DNA of 37,218 nucleotides from Candidatus Cloacimonadota bacterium (GTDB lineage: Bacteria > Cloacimonadota > Cloacimonadia > Cloacimonadales > WRIO01): contig JAKPKU010000005.1 in NCBI GenBank assembly GCA_029553545.1, positions 1 to 37,218 of the forward strand, given 5' to 3'. Positions 1-9,226 of this stretch are shown piece after piece. A program made the translations under genes and the position numbers. How positions within the stretch are numbered: the first letter of the stretch is position 1; every line of letters starts with the position of its first letter. The notes under the pieces were generated by a model that did no database searches, was not told the origin of the DNA, and saw nothing but the letters and a program-made list of their open reading frames with translations.

Positions 1-293
1 AAATACAAATAGCCTTATTTGTATAACGGCCACTGGCTGCCCTCGAGTACATAAACAAGATTCCATCACTCAATTTCACGCAGTGAAATTACCTACAGCA
101 AAACAAAAATCATTAATTTTTGTTTGTTATAAGGAATTTTGCGGTCTTATTTTGGTACAACTAAGATAGATTGTACCTACGTTTGATGCGACTTCGTCGC
201 TGGCTGACGAGCAAAGCTCGCCCCTACATTAGACGGAGAAAAGTTCCTAACCCGCAGCGAAGTGAGGACCATAAATGCGAGGGACAGAACATA
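1..293. repeat. Intergenic hairpin-repeat cluster downstream of the FGE-like lipoprotein gene
   Basis: No gene is supported here. The stretch is a chain of short inverted repeats. A TACAAATA / TATTTGTA dyad lies at about 3-24. AATTTCAC-GCA-GTGAAATT lies at about 74-92. An A/T-rich dyad built on AACAAAAAT / ATTTTTGTT lies at about 100-126. GCGAC-TTC-GTCGC lies at about 188-200 and GACGAGC-AAA-GCTCGCC at about 206-222. Bases 3-92 have a diverged second copy at 2546-2635, and bases 186-231 are identical to 11306-11351. Only one strand can be judged because the window starts inside the cluster. It may also act as the 3' end of the minus-strand lipoprotein transcript. Confidence 0.75.
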
Positions 294-1988
294 TTACTGA
301 ATTGTTCGCACAACGCGGAGCCCCAGACCGTAGTAGCTATTGCCAGGACTATTGTTAAAGCGATTAGTCACACGGCAACCGTGTACTGTGTAGCTCCAGC
401 TGCCGCCACGAAAAACACAGGTGGACCCGCTACTTGGACCTGTTGGATTATTGGTTGGGCTACTACTATAATACGAACTACTATACCAATCCCAGCACCA
501 TTCATACACATTACCACTCATATCATAAATGCCCAGTTCATTAGGAGCCTTGGTGCCTACATCATGAGTACGGTAACTGGAATTACCATCGTACCAAGCA
601 ACATCATCTGCATTATTTGAACCAGAATATGTATAATTATTGGATTGATTCCCCCCTATGGCTGCATACTCCCATTCTGCCTCTGTGGGCAAACGATAGC
701 CATCGGCAGACCAATTACAGGTGATATCATACCAATAAGCATAGTGATCTACTGGTGCTATACCCCAATTATTTGGATTAGTGTCTCCATTCTTAGCATA
801 GCATGGTGTCAAGCCTTCTTGTATTGACTTACGATTGCAATAAACAAGCGTTGCATACCAGTTTACTCTCTCAACTGGTCTATTTGGATAGTCAAAGAAA
901 TACGACGGTGTTGGAGAAATACCATTATTATTTCCTGTCATGACTGTTTGCCACTCTGCTTGATTTGTTTCATATTTATTGATATAAAACGGAGATAAGG
1001 TTACAGAGTGTACTAGTTGTTCATAGCCATCTCCGCTATTAGATCCCATCTGAAATGTACCTCCTTGGACAAATACAAAATTAGGTAAATAAGCATTTAT
1101 GTTTGAATAATCTGAATAATCGCTCTGATAATATGCTCTAACTCTATATTGAAATACCTGAGTGGAATTTATTGTATTATCTGTCCACTGACTATTATTT
1201 GCATCAACAGTCGCAATATCATCCTCCCAATCTCCATCGGCTACTCTACGAGATATTTTATAACCTTCCTCAAATTGATTAGTGCCTGTCCAAGTGAGCT
1301 TTAATGAGGTAGCTGTTTGTTGATTAACCAAGAGATTAGTTGGTGCAGACAAAATAAATACTTGGTTCCTTTCCACATAACTTGAGTAATTATCACCTGC
1401 ATATGCTTTCACTCGATATGCATAAATCGCACCATAGCGTGCGTTATAATCTATCCATGCAGTAACATTTGCCCCAACAGTCGCAATGTCATCTTCCCAA
1501 TCTCCATCACCTACTTTACGAGAAATTTTATATCCCTGCTCAAATTGATTAGTATCTGTCCAGATGAGCTTTAAGGATGTAGCTGAATGGGGAGTTATTG
1601 TAAGGTGTCTTGGCGTTGAAAACAACAATTTTTCACCCTTTTCAACATAATTTGAGTAATTATCACCTGCATATGCTTTCACTCGATATGAATAATTTGT
1701 ACCATAAGGTGCATTATTATCGATCCACTCAGTAACATTAACACCAACTGTCGCAATATCCTCTTGCCATGCACCGCTACCTACTTTACGAGATATCTTA
1801 AAGCCTTGATAGTTCCCACTAACTTTTTCCCAGCTAAGCATAATAGAAGTGGGGCTCAGAGGTGTGATAGTTAGGTTCTTTGGCGTCCAATAGTTCATGT
1901 CTGTAGCTGAATTTACATTTGTTAATTTATCTGTACAAGAAAAAGCAAACATGGCTAATAAAACAATGATTAATAATCTTAATTTCAT
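294..1988 (-). CDS. Lipoprotein with three FN3 domains and an FGE/SUMF1-like domain
   Basis: The 564-residue protein starts with a lipoprotein signal (MKLRLLIIVLLAMFAFSC, lipobox FSC), so it is probably anchored in the outer membrane facing the periplasm or outside. Residues about 38-302 form three fibronectin type III repeats with near-identical stretches (YRVKAYAGDNYS in the first two), a sign of internal duplication. Residues 303-562 match the formylglycine-generating enzyme/sulfatase-modifying factor fold: GGTFQMGS, RLPTEAEWEYAA, MSGNVYEWCWDWY, FRGGSW and GLRVVRT. Of the catalytic cysteine pair of true FGEs, the first position appears to be Tyr533 and only Cys538 remains, so sulfatase activation is unlikely; a binding or other surface role is more plausible. 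The start is supported by GGAGG seven bases upstream. No sulfatase gene is in the window. Confidence 0.88.
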   Translation of the reverse strand: MKLRLLIIVLLAMFAFSCTDKLTNVNSATDMNYWTPKNLTITPLSPTSIMLSWEKVSGNYQGFKISRKVGSGAWQEDIATVGVNVTEWIDNNAPYGTNYSYRVKAYAGDNYSNYVEKGEKLLFSTPRHLTITPHSATSLKLIWTDTNQFEQGYKISRKVGDGDWEDDIATVGANVTAWIDYNARYGAIYAYRVKAYAGDNYSSYVERNQVFILSAPTNLLVNQQTATSLKLTWTGTNQFEEGYKISRRVADGDWEDDIATVDANNSQWTDNTINSTQVFQYRVRAYYQSDYSDYSNINAYLPNFVFVQGGTFQMGSNSGDGYEQLVHSVTLSPFYINKYETNQAEWQTVMTGNNNGISPTPSYFFDYPNRPVERVNWYATLVYCNRKSIQEGLTPCYAKNGDTNPNNWGIAPVDHYAYWYDITCNWSADGYRLPTEAEWEYAAIGGNQSNNYTYSGSNNADDVAWYDGNSSYRTHDVGTKAPNELGIYDMSGNVYEWCWDWYSSSYYSSSPTNNPTGPSSGSTCVFRGGSWSYTVHGCRVTNRFNNSPGNSYYGLGLRVVRTIQ

Positions 1989-2660
1989 TTATCCTCCAAC
2001 ACTTTAATATTTATTTTTGATCACTCTCAGCTATGCAGCTCGCTTCGCTAACATGCAGCAATGTACGAGTATGAGACAAAGTGCAGGTCTCAAAAAGCAC
2101 ACTAATGCGATAAATCGAATTCTTCTATAATCTCCACAACTATCAACTGTGTTCAAATATACTAATCTGAAGCACTATGTCAAGAGAAAAATTGAGTATT
2201 TATGTTTTCATTACACCTTTTAGTCCTCGCTGCGCTGCGGGTGAGGTACTTTTCTTCGAAAAGGTTAGGTGCTCTGACTGCGTCGAAGGTTAGGTAAAAA
2301 ATCAACTGATTTTTGTTGATAATAAGGTAATTTCACTGCGTGAAATTGGTTGAAGGATCTTTGCTTCGCTGCGGGTATTTTAAAAAAATCGGTAGTTTTT
2401 TTTAAACGTACCCACAACTATCCTTAGTTGTGCAGCGAAGCTATTGTTTGTCACGATAAACGAAGTGTTCCAGATCAGTCTTCCAATTTCACGCAGTGAA
2501 ATTACCTTTTCCCAAAACCTATCATTTACAATAACATAAATTTGTATATACAAATAGCCTTATTTGTATAAGAACCAATGGCTGCCTTCGATCAGCTAAT
2601 AGATTCAATCACTCAATTTCACGAAGTGAAATTACCAGCAACTCAGCTCTCAGTTCTGTC
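1989..2660. repeat. Gene-free stretch with hairpin-module repeats
   Basis: There is no credible ORF. Bases 1989-2214 hold the promoter side of the lipoprotein gene and AT-rich DNA with no clear signal. From about 2223 there is a string of hairpin modules: CTTTTC-TTC-GAAAAG followed by the linker GGTTAGGT, an AAAAATCA / TGATTTTT hairpin, AATTTCAC-TGC-GTGAAATT, and a dyad of ACAACTA / TAGTTGT. Bases 2327-2443 recur almost unchanged at 36591-36708 in the same orientation. Bases 2546-2635 are a diverged copy of 3-92. These are dispersed small repeats of unknown function. Confidence 0.7.
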
Positions 2661-2784
2661 TTCCCATCTGTTGTAGAAAGTCAACAAAACTTCATAAATA
2701 ATAGATTAAAGTGCAGCTGCTTTTCCATTGCGACATCCGAATAGCCATGTATCGATTGAAGTAAAAATATCTTTGTCATCAAAA
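2661..2784 (-). pseudogene. IS5-type transposase N-terminal fragment (DUF772-like), copy 1
   Basis: Read on the minus strand from 2782, one frame gives MTKIFLLQS, HGYSDVAMEKQL, FNLLFMKFC, a TGA, then LSTTDG. This pattern (LLQ, SD..ME, FMKFCGLS, TDG) is that of the N-terminal DUF772 domain of IS5/IS1182-type transposases, where a glycine normally follows FC; here GGA appears to have become TGA. There is no start, catalytic DDE region or terminal inverted repeat, so it is a dead remnant. A second copy lies at 10901-11024 in the same orientation, about 95 percent identical by eye and with the same TGA. Confidence 0.7.
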
Positions 2785-2813
2785 CTGAGCTGTATGCATA
2801 AAATCATTTATTG

Positions 2814-5303
2814 TTATTTTACAATTGTCATCTTAGCATTTTTCATGATTTTCCCGTCAACTTTTAATCGACAGATATAAACACCAGAACTAAGCAATTT
2901 AGCACTTTCATTTTTCAGGTTCCAGATGACAGAGTACTGTTTACTCTTAAACTGATCGTCTATCAAATCAGATTTTAAGCCTGATTTCTGTGACAGCTGA
3001 TACAGGTTTGTTGTCGTTTCCAGGGTTTTAACTTTCTGACCTTTGATGTTAAATATTTCTATCTCAGCCTTGTTTTTGACAGGTTGAGGTAAAGTAAACT
3101 CTATAGTACAAAATCCGTTTCTCATCTGATTCAGATATACTGGATTCGGGTAAATCCTTAAACTGGCTGAATTTTTGTTTAACACTTCATCATTTGATAC
3201 TGGATATGAGTTATATTCATAACAGCCCATATCAATTCTGCCATCAGCCACCCGGTGATTTCCCAGCAGATCAGTTGCTGAGATATGATAGCCCAGCGTG
3301 TCAGGTGTCCCTTGATTGATACAGGGTGAAAACTCAGAAAGCTGATAGTATTTGGCTTCATTAATCGGGTAGCCAAAATGCGGATCTTCTCCTAAAAACT
3401 GGGGATTTGCGTCGATATTATGAGTCCCATAGCTCACAGATGTCCCCATATACTGACCAATCCCGTCAAATCCTCCCTTTATCAACGAATAATCTATATC
3501 CAGATGACTGTATATATCCGGCGAACCTGGACCCCATGTAGTAAACAGTTCACAAAGAGTCAATGGATTATATAACAGCATATTTCGCATCTTCCAGTAT
3601 CCGTGCACCGAAATAGAAAAATCCTCCACTTGATTATTGGCAACTGTCAGATTATTCACATTCATGTAATTAACATCTCTGACGATATTGGAAAATGTCA
3701 TGAGTACCCCACTGAGATACTGGCTTTGTGAAGTATTGTTAAAAACGAGCCCATTAGAAAAGTTTAATCTGGCAGGAATCGGGTTACCTGTGGTATTATG
3801 AAATTGAAACACCCCTTTATAGGTAGAGATAGAATTCGACATGATAATATTACTCAGCTCAGTATTGGTTCCGCAAATAAACAAACTGGAGATGTATCCT
3901 CCCTCACCAATGGTTCTTAAGGAATCCAAAACAATATTATTCAGATAGCATGTTTTATAATCTTCCCCATAGTAATTGATCAGTATGCCTGCGCAAAAGC
4001 CGTCAAATGTTTCATTGTTACTGATAACAATATCCTCCAGTATCAGCTCACTACTGTCATAAGCAGCTATTCCAGTCCCAAACATGGAACAGCCATGACT
4101 GATATTTATATTTTTAATAGTAATATTTTCCGATCTGAGTATTTTTATTCCTGAATTACCAGTATGACTGATCGAATTTCTCAGGCTTATATTTTTAATT
4201 TTGGCATTATTTTTATCAAACAAACTAATAAAAAAACCTTCCTGATTTTCCAGATCAATGATTGTATTATCAGGAGAGACTCCTGTCAGTGAAGTATGGC
4301 TTTTTAGCTCAAAAGGGATAGCGATCTGATTAAGAGATCGTGTATATATTCCTTCTGCCAGATAGATTGTTTTGGGGTTCAGACTGTCTGATTCAATGAT
4401 TTTGGCTGCATATGCGATGTTTTTTAAGGGAGAAGCAGGGCTAAGTCCATCATTATCATCATCCCCCCATGGCGCTACATAGAGGTCATGATTGATAGTC
4501 TGAAAAGCTGAATGAAGTGAGCTGACAGAAAAGGGGGGGCATACAATACCCATGTTGGAGAATGAATTGATAAAATAACCATCAACTGAATTTAATTGCA
4601 CACTTAGGGTATCCAGATAAACTGGATAAGTGGTTGCACATTCCTGAATAAAAATATCAAGTGCCTTTGTGGAATAGTTGTTATATATACTGTTCAGTTG
4701 TACAGGATCATAAATCGTATGCGCTTGATAGGAATAAACATTTCCAGAAAAATTGGATTTGTTGTTAAATATTGAATTCCCTGATAAATATACCGTGCTC
4801 TTGAAATTCGCAATTCCCCCACCTAAAAGCGCACTGTTTTGATAAATAGAGCATTTTGCTATTGTTACATTTGACTCATTTGTAACATAAACACCTCCCC
4901 CTTGATAATATGAATAAAGCTGAGTACCACTTCCTCTGGTCAGAACAAATCCGATGATTGTGACCGTTTCTCCATTCATCACCCGAATGCAAGAGCCAGT
5001 ATGGTTCCCATCTATTACCGTTTGTCTGACATAATCAGGATCCTGGGTCCTGGCATACAAACTGGCAAGGGTAATGTTTTTGGAATTGGTATTCACATTT
5101 TCAAAATATCTGCCAGGATAAACCAAAACTGAATCTCCAGATTGTGAAGCATTAATGGCAGACTGGATGCTCTGATAATCCCCTGTACCATCCTGTTTGA
5201 CAGTAATCGTTATGGAAAAAAGTGAAGAGATGATCAATAAGAAGAATGCACATAGTGTAAATCTGATTTTAGGAACCAATTTTAATCTATTTAAAACAAA
5301 CAT
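2814..5303 (-). CDS. Secreted beta-helix surface protein with FlgD-like C-terminal sorting domain
   Basis: The protein has a signal sequence (hydrophobic FTLCAFFLLIISSLFS), then VKQDGTGDYQSIQSAINAS, the usual opening of right-handed parallel beta-helix (pectin-lyase-like) proteins. Residues about 40-340 and 350-660 contain repeated N-rich turns (NSIFNN, ENITIKNI, LNNIVL). Residues 715-831 form a FlgD/type-IX-like tail: YPNPV, IEIFNIKGQKVKTL, SSGVYICRLKVDGK, ending MTIVK. The likely fate is export across the outer membrane and display at the surface; a carbohydrate or adhesion role is only inference. Two in-frame ATGs exist at 5309 and 5303. GAGG lies one base before the first and seven before the second, so 5303 is preferred (829 residues). 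It is the last gene of the operon, 59 bases after the lipase/beta-helix gene. Confidence 0.85.
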   Translation of the reverse strand: MFVLNRLKLVPKIRFTLCAFFLLIISSLFSITITVKQDGTGDYQSIQSAINASQSGDSVLVYPGRYFENVNTNSKNITLASLYARTQDPDYVRQTVIDGNHTGSCIRVMNGETVTIIGFVLTRGSGTQLYSYYQGGGVYVTNESNVTIAKCSIYQNSALLGGGIANFKSTVYLSGNSIFNNKSNFSGNVYSYQAHTIYDPVQLNSIYNNYSTKALDIFIQECATTYPVYLDTLSVQLNSVDGYFINSFSNMGIVCPPFSVSSLHSAFQTINHDLYVAPWGDDDNDGLSPASPLKNIAYAAKIIESDSLNPKTIYLAEGIYTRSLNQIAIPFELKSHTSLTGVSPDNTIIDLENQEGFFISLFDKNNAKIKNISLRNSISHTGNSGIKILRSENITIKNINISHGCSMFGTGIAAYDSSELILEDIVISNNETFDGFCAGILINYYGEDYKTCYLNNIVLDSLRTIGEGGYISSLFICGTNTELSNIIMSNSISTYKGVFQFHNTTGNPIPARLNFSNGLVFNNTSQSQYLSGVLMTFSNIVRDVNYMNVNNLTVANNQVEDFSISVHGYWKMRNMLLYNPLTLCELFTTWGPGSPDIYSHLDIDYSLIKGGFDGIGQYMGTSVSYGTHNIDANPQFLGEDPHFGYPINEAKYYQLSEFSPCINQGTPDTLGYHISATDLLGNHRVADGRIDMGCYEYNSYPVSNDEVLNKNSASLRIYPNPVYLNQMRNGFCTIEFTLPQPVKNKAEIEIFNIKGQKVKTLETTTNLYQLSQKSGLKSDLIDDQFKSKQYSVIWNLKNESAKLLSSGVYICRLKVDGKIMKNAKMTIVK

Positions 5304-5362
5304 AGTCATACCTCATTAATAGTTTTTACAGGGGGCAGAATTCTGCCCCTGTAACTAAATTG

Positions 5363-8300
5363 TTATTTCATCATAAGCATTTTTCGGCTAAATACCTGAT
5401 TATTTACTTTTAATCTATAAAAATAAACACCAGAAGAACATAATCTACCTGAATTGTCTTTTCCGTTCCAAACAATGCTATGATTTCCTTTTTTCAGATA
5501 ATCATTTGATAAAGTACTGACTTTTTGACCTTTTACATTGAAGATAGAAAGCTCCACTTTTGAATCTTCTTTTAAGCTAAAGGCAATTATTGTTGATGGA
5601 TTGAAAGGATTTGGATAGTTTGAGTTTAAAGCCGTTTCATACTCTATTTCAGGGATGTCATTCAGTTTTACCGTATAAAATCTCTCTTTTGTGCTCATAT
5701 CTAAATCTCTACTGATAAATTTTTTCTCAATTTTATCAAATAATGAATATGTTTGAATCATTTTTGGTGCTGACTTGTTCTCGTAATGTAAAACAAAGCT
5801 GATATCAGCACTATCATAATCAATAGAATCGTTCAGTACATAAGCATTTAATTGAACAACTATATCGTCAACCACAGCTGCTCCCTGACAAATACCATTT
5901 ATATACAGACCTATTTCACTTGGCTGTGATTTGGATTCATTATTCAAATCAATAAATAATGGGATATAATCTTCTTCTTCAATATAAAAGAAGCTTTGAG
6001 CAGTTTGTCTGGGAGCTGAAGCTTGTTGAGAGGATCCACCATTCCCTAATGTTGTGGTTACTGTTTGAGTACAATGTACCATCACCATATCACCATAACT
6101 TATAGTGAATGACGGATTATTATAATTGCTCCAGACTCCGTTTGTTTTAATTGTTGTCCAGTTTTTTGCCTTTATCTCATCAATCTTATCTAAAACGCTG
6201 GCAAAAGCCTCCCATGCTGTCATAGGTTTAGGTAGGAAATAGCCTACCCAATTGTATAGAGGTGCAGAAATTATCCCATTATTAGGATCCCTTGTTAAAG
6301 TGATGGGATAATTTTCTGGTAAATCAAAACCAGAAATATCAACCGTGAAGGCGCTTTTAAGGGTTAGTTGATATCCGAGAGGTCTTTGGATCTGATATAT
6401 TAAATTGTAAAAGCCACCTTCATCACTGACTACATAATGATCTGTTTCTCCTAAATGACCGCTATAGAGTTTTGTAAAATCCCTTGCTTCTATGCCATCG
6501 AATACGTTTTTAAAACGATCCATTTCATCCGTTCTGACATTTAAAGCAGGGAAGCTAATCCAGTTAATATAGTTCTTCAATCCAGCCGGCAAATATGTGA
6601 ATTTATTCTCTTTATGATATTCAGCTGCGAATGCTCCTATATCTTTTCTTGATCCGTCAAGATCCCTGTCCTCAGCATCAGAATACCAATCTACCCCATT
6701 ACCATTTAGATCTGGATTTCCTTTATCAATACATCTTGATATAATATCGTTGGTCCATATAGGGTGATATGGATTTGGATCACTTGCTGTATAAATCTGA
6801 GGATCAAGATTATCAAACCCTGCTTTGGGAGTAACTAAAGAAGTGTTATTATATTTATTGTTATATGCGATATTGTAACCAATGTCTTGATGAGTGACAG
6901 AGAGTTCAGAGATTAATGTATAAAGTTCATCTCCACCCCCTGATACTGTATTGTTTAACAATATGTTGTTGTTAATTTTCAAACTACCGTCTTGAGTATC
7001 AAAATATAATGAAAATACTCTAACCATATTATCAGCAAATGTATTATTTATAATGTGAGTATTTTTTACTCTGTTAAACATGGATGAATAATAAGCTCCA
7101 TTCAAATTTTTCTCATTGCATATCAGGTTTTTCTCAAACACTAATTTTTCAGCATAAGAAACAAATACCGATGTATAATCATCAGCATATTGATATGAAG
7201 ATTGTCCATTAATTACTGAGTTTTCTTTAAAGGTGTTACCTTTTATGTTGATAATAGCTGATCTGTCCGGACGTTCATGCACATCTCCATTCACATATAC
7301 GGCGTATCCTCTACCTTTATTATTTTTAAACAGATTATTATTAATATTAACTGTACCAGAAGTAGCTTCAACATAGACTGCAGATCCATATCCTGAAAGT
7401 ACATAGTTATTATTTGAGTTTACATTCCAATTTGCCTGATTATTTTCAAAAGTACAATTTTCAATAGTTAAGGGTAGTTTGGAATGAATACCAGCGCCTG
7501 CATAAGTCTGGGAGTATAGACAATAAGGATCAATATTGTCTTTAATGATACAAGAATCAAATTTAAAAGTAGAGTATGTATTATCGTCATCAATTACCAC
7601 GGCAATACAGTTGTTTGTAAAGGATAAGTTTTTTATTATGAAATTACAATTTGTATTGCAACTAATCTGTAAGCCAATATCTTGTGATATAATTCTATTC
7701 GTTTCAATATAGGCGCCTGCTCCTTGGATAGTCAAGTTAGCATTTTTTAGCTCAGATATTGTAAAAGGTTCCCAATCAGTATTGTTTTGAACCGCTATTG
7801 TAAAAGATTTTTGTGTAGTTGTGCTACATTTAGATGATACATAGTCAACTGCAGCCTGAATAGTTCTGAAAGCAGATATATTTGGATTTTTATCAACAAG
7901 AATAGCATTCTCGGGGATACTATTAAAATTTACCGTAGGCAGATTGTACTGTAATAACCCGTCTACATAATTTACCTGAAAGGTGTAGTCTGCAGGATAG
8001 CAATTTGGTTTTGTAAAAACTACTTTTACAGAAGCGGAATTTATATAAGGATATGGAATATGATATTGCCCGTTATTATCAGTTTCACAATGATAATACA
8101 ATTGATTATTTAAATAGGTATCAACTTTTACATTACTTAAATCATTACCAGCTAATACGCCATCTATCATCCCTGTATTGTTGTATTGTGCTTCTGACAG
8201 CCAATTCAATATAGCATTTACAGTCGTTTGAGAAATGTATGCATGTTCAAATCTCGATGATGGTTGTATAACGCATTCATCAAATTTAGAATTCAAGGAC

Positions 8301-9205
8301 AAATAGGTATTAGCATCCTGACCATTTGGAATCTGTATATTTTCATAATAAGATAAATCTGAGATTAGATTATTTGGGGTATTTGTATACAAACTTGACT
8401 TTAAAGGAATAAAGACGGGATCATAAGAAGGTGCTGAAAAGTCTATTTCATATATTCCTAGAATCCATTTTGTAAAATAATAAGGCATGAGAGAGCTATT
8501 TAACAATCCGAGAGTTGATCCTGGTTGAGAATCATAAGGTTTTGAATATGCATCATAACTTGTAAATCCAACATCCCATTCAACTAAAGTACCATAATTA
8601 TTTATATTACCATCTTTTTCTAATTTTCCATTAGATATTGCAAAATTCTTTATGTTATTTTGTTTGTAAGGAAATCCAGGATTATTATTTGGATGACTAG
8701 GATCATCATTTAAAACGCCTTCAAACTGGGATATATTTGGGCTAATCACATCAGGGTTAATTTCACAATAGAATTTTCTAAAGGATTCTCCTCCAGTAGA
8801 ATAAGAGTCATAAGTATTATATTCAGCATAACTATTTCTTAATAACTGTTTAGCCGCAACTGATTCCAAAGAAGATCTCATTAGTTTAAATAGTGATGTT
8901 CTACTTGTAACTTGATCATTTGTAGATAATCGGAAAATCTGTTTCTGAAAATCATGATTTATGACTGCACCTCTTTGTGGGCTATCACAAGATATAAATT
9001 CAGAGCAATAATGATTAATATTATTTTGTTCAGCTAATGCTAAAGCGTATCTACCAATAACACCCCCCATAGAGATACCAATAAGTTTTATCCCTTCACT
9101 TGATGAAGAATTACAAATAGCCTGAATTTTTGAGAGAGCCTCTAATACTGATATTGCGTTATCTCTTAAATCTTTTCCTCCATTTCTGAAATTTAAAAGA
9201 AACAC
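5363..9205 (-). CDS. Lipase / beta-helix surface protein, C-terminal part downstream of an in-frame stop
   Basis: This 1280-residue reading frame is the continuation of the 9227-9829 ORF: same frame, separated only by TAA and seven sense codons (NHIDQYD). It opens inside an alpha/beta-hydrolase domain with nucleophile elbow GISMG (Ser45), SCDSPQRGA, DPVFIPLKS and a late FEH (His321; Asp309 is a candidate acid). Residues about 345-430 look like a carboxypeptidase-regulatory-like domain. Residues about 430-850 are a beta-helix (AFRTIQAAVDYV, many NN turns). Residues 1194-1280 are a FlgD-like sorting tail (YPNPFNPST, IFNVKGQKVSTL, SSGVYFYRLK). The first possible start is a GTG at 9203-9205 with no clear Shine-Dalgarno, so independent translation is doubtful. 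Treat it as the larger half of one broken, read-through or miscalled gene. Confidence 0.75.
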   Translation of the reverse strand: MFLLNFRNGGKDLRDNAISVLEALSKIQAICNSSSSEGIKLIGISMGGVIGRYALALAEQNNINHYCSEFISCDSPQRGAVINHDFQKQIFRLSTNDQVTSRTSLFKLMRSSLESVAAKQLLRNSYAEYNTYDSYSTGGESFRKFYCEINPDVISPNISQFEGVLNDDPSHPNNNPGFPYKQNNIKNFAISNGKLEKDGNINNYGTLVEWDVGFTSYDAYSKPYDSQPGSTLGLLNSSLMPYYFTKWILGIYEIDFSAPSYDPVFIPLKSSLYTNTPNNLISDLSYYENIQIPNGQDANTYLSLNSKFDECVIQPSSRFEHAYISQTTVNAILNWLSEAQYNNTGMIDGVLAGNDLSNVKVDTYLNNQLYYHCETDNNGQYHIPYPYINSASVKVVFTKPNCYPADYTFQVNYVDGLLQYNLPTVNFNSIPENAILVDKNPNISAFRTIQAAVDYVSSKCSTTTQKSFTIAVQNNTDWEPFTISELKNANLTIQGAGAYIETNRIISQDIGLQISCNTNCNFIIKNLSFTNNCIAVVIDDDNTYSTFKFDSCIIKDNIDPYCLYSQTYAGAGIHSKLPLTIENCTFENNQANWNVNSNNNYVLSGYGSAVYVEATSGTVNINNNLFKNNKGRGYAVYVNGDVHERPDRSAIINIKGNTFKENSVINGQSSYQYADDYTSVFVSYAEKLVFEKNLICNEKNLNGAYYSSMFNRVKNTHIINNTFADNMVRVFSLYFDTQDGSLKINNNILLNNTVSGGGDELYTLISELSVTHQDIGYNIAYNNKYNNTSLVTPKAGFDNLDPQIYTASDPNPYHPIWTNDIISRCIDKGNPDLNGNGVDWYSDAEDRDLDGSRKDIGAFAAEYHKENKFTYLPAGLKNYINWISFPALNVRTDEMDRFKNVFDGIEARDFTKLYSGHLGETDHYVVSDEGGFYNLIYQIQRPLGYQLTLKSAFTVDISGFDLPENYPITLTRDPNNGIISAPLYNWVGYFLPKPMTAWEAFASVLDKIDEIKAKNWTTIKTNGVWSNYNNPSFTISYGDMVMVHCTQTVTTTLGNGGSSQQASAPRQTAQSFFYIEEEDYIPLFIDLNNESKSQPSEIGLYINGICQGAAVVDDIVVQLNAYVLNDSIDYDSADISFVLHYENKSAPKMIQTYSLFDKIEKKFISRDLDMSTKERFYTVKLNDIPEIEYETALNSNYPNPFNPSTIIAFSLKEDSKVELSIFNVKGQKVSTLSNDYLKKGNHSIVWNGKDNSGRLCSSGVYFYRLKVNNQVFSRKMLMMK

Positions 9206-9226
9206 ATCATACTGGTCTATGTGATT

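Noticed and set aside
171-827. Plus-strand ORFs opposite the FGE-like lipoprotein gene
   Set aside because: They run antisense to a strongly supported gene, have Thr/Ile-rich nonsense composition and no ribosome site.
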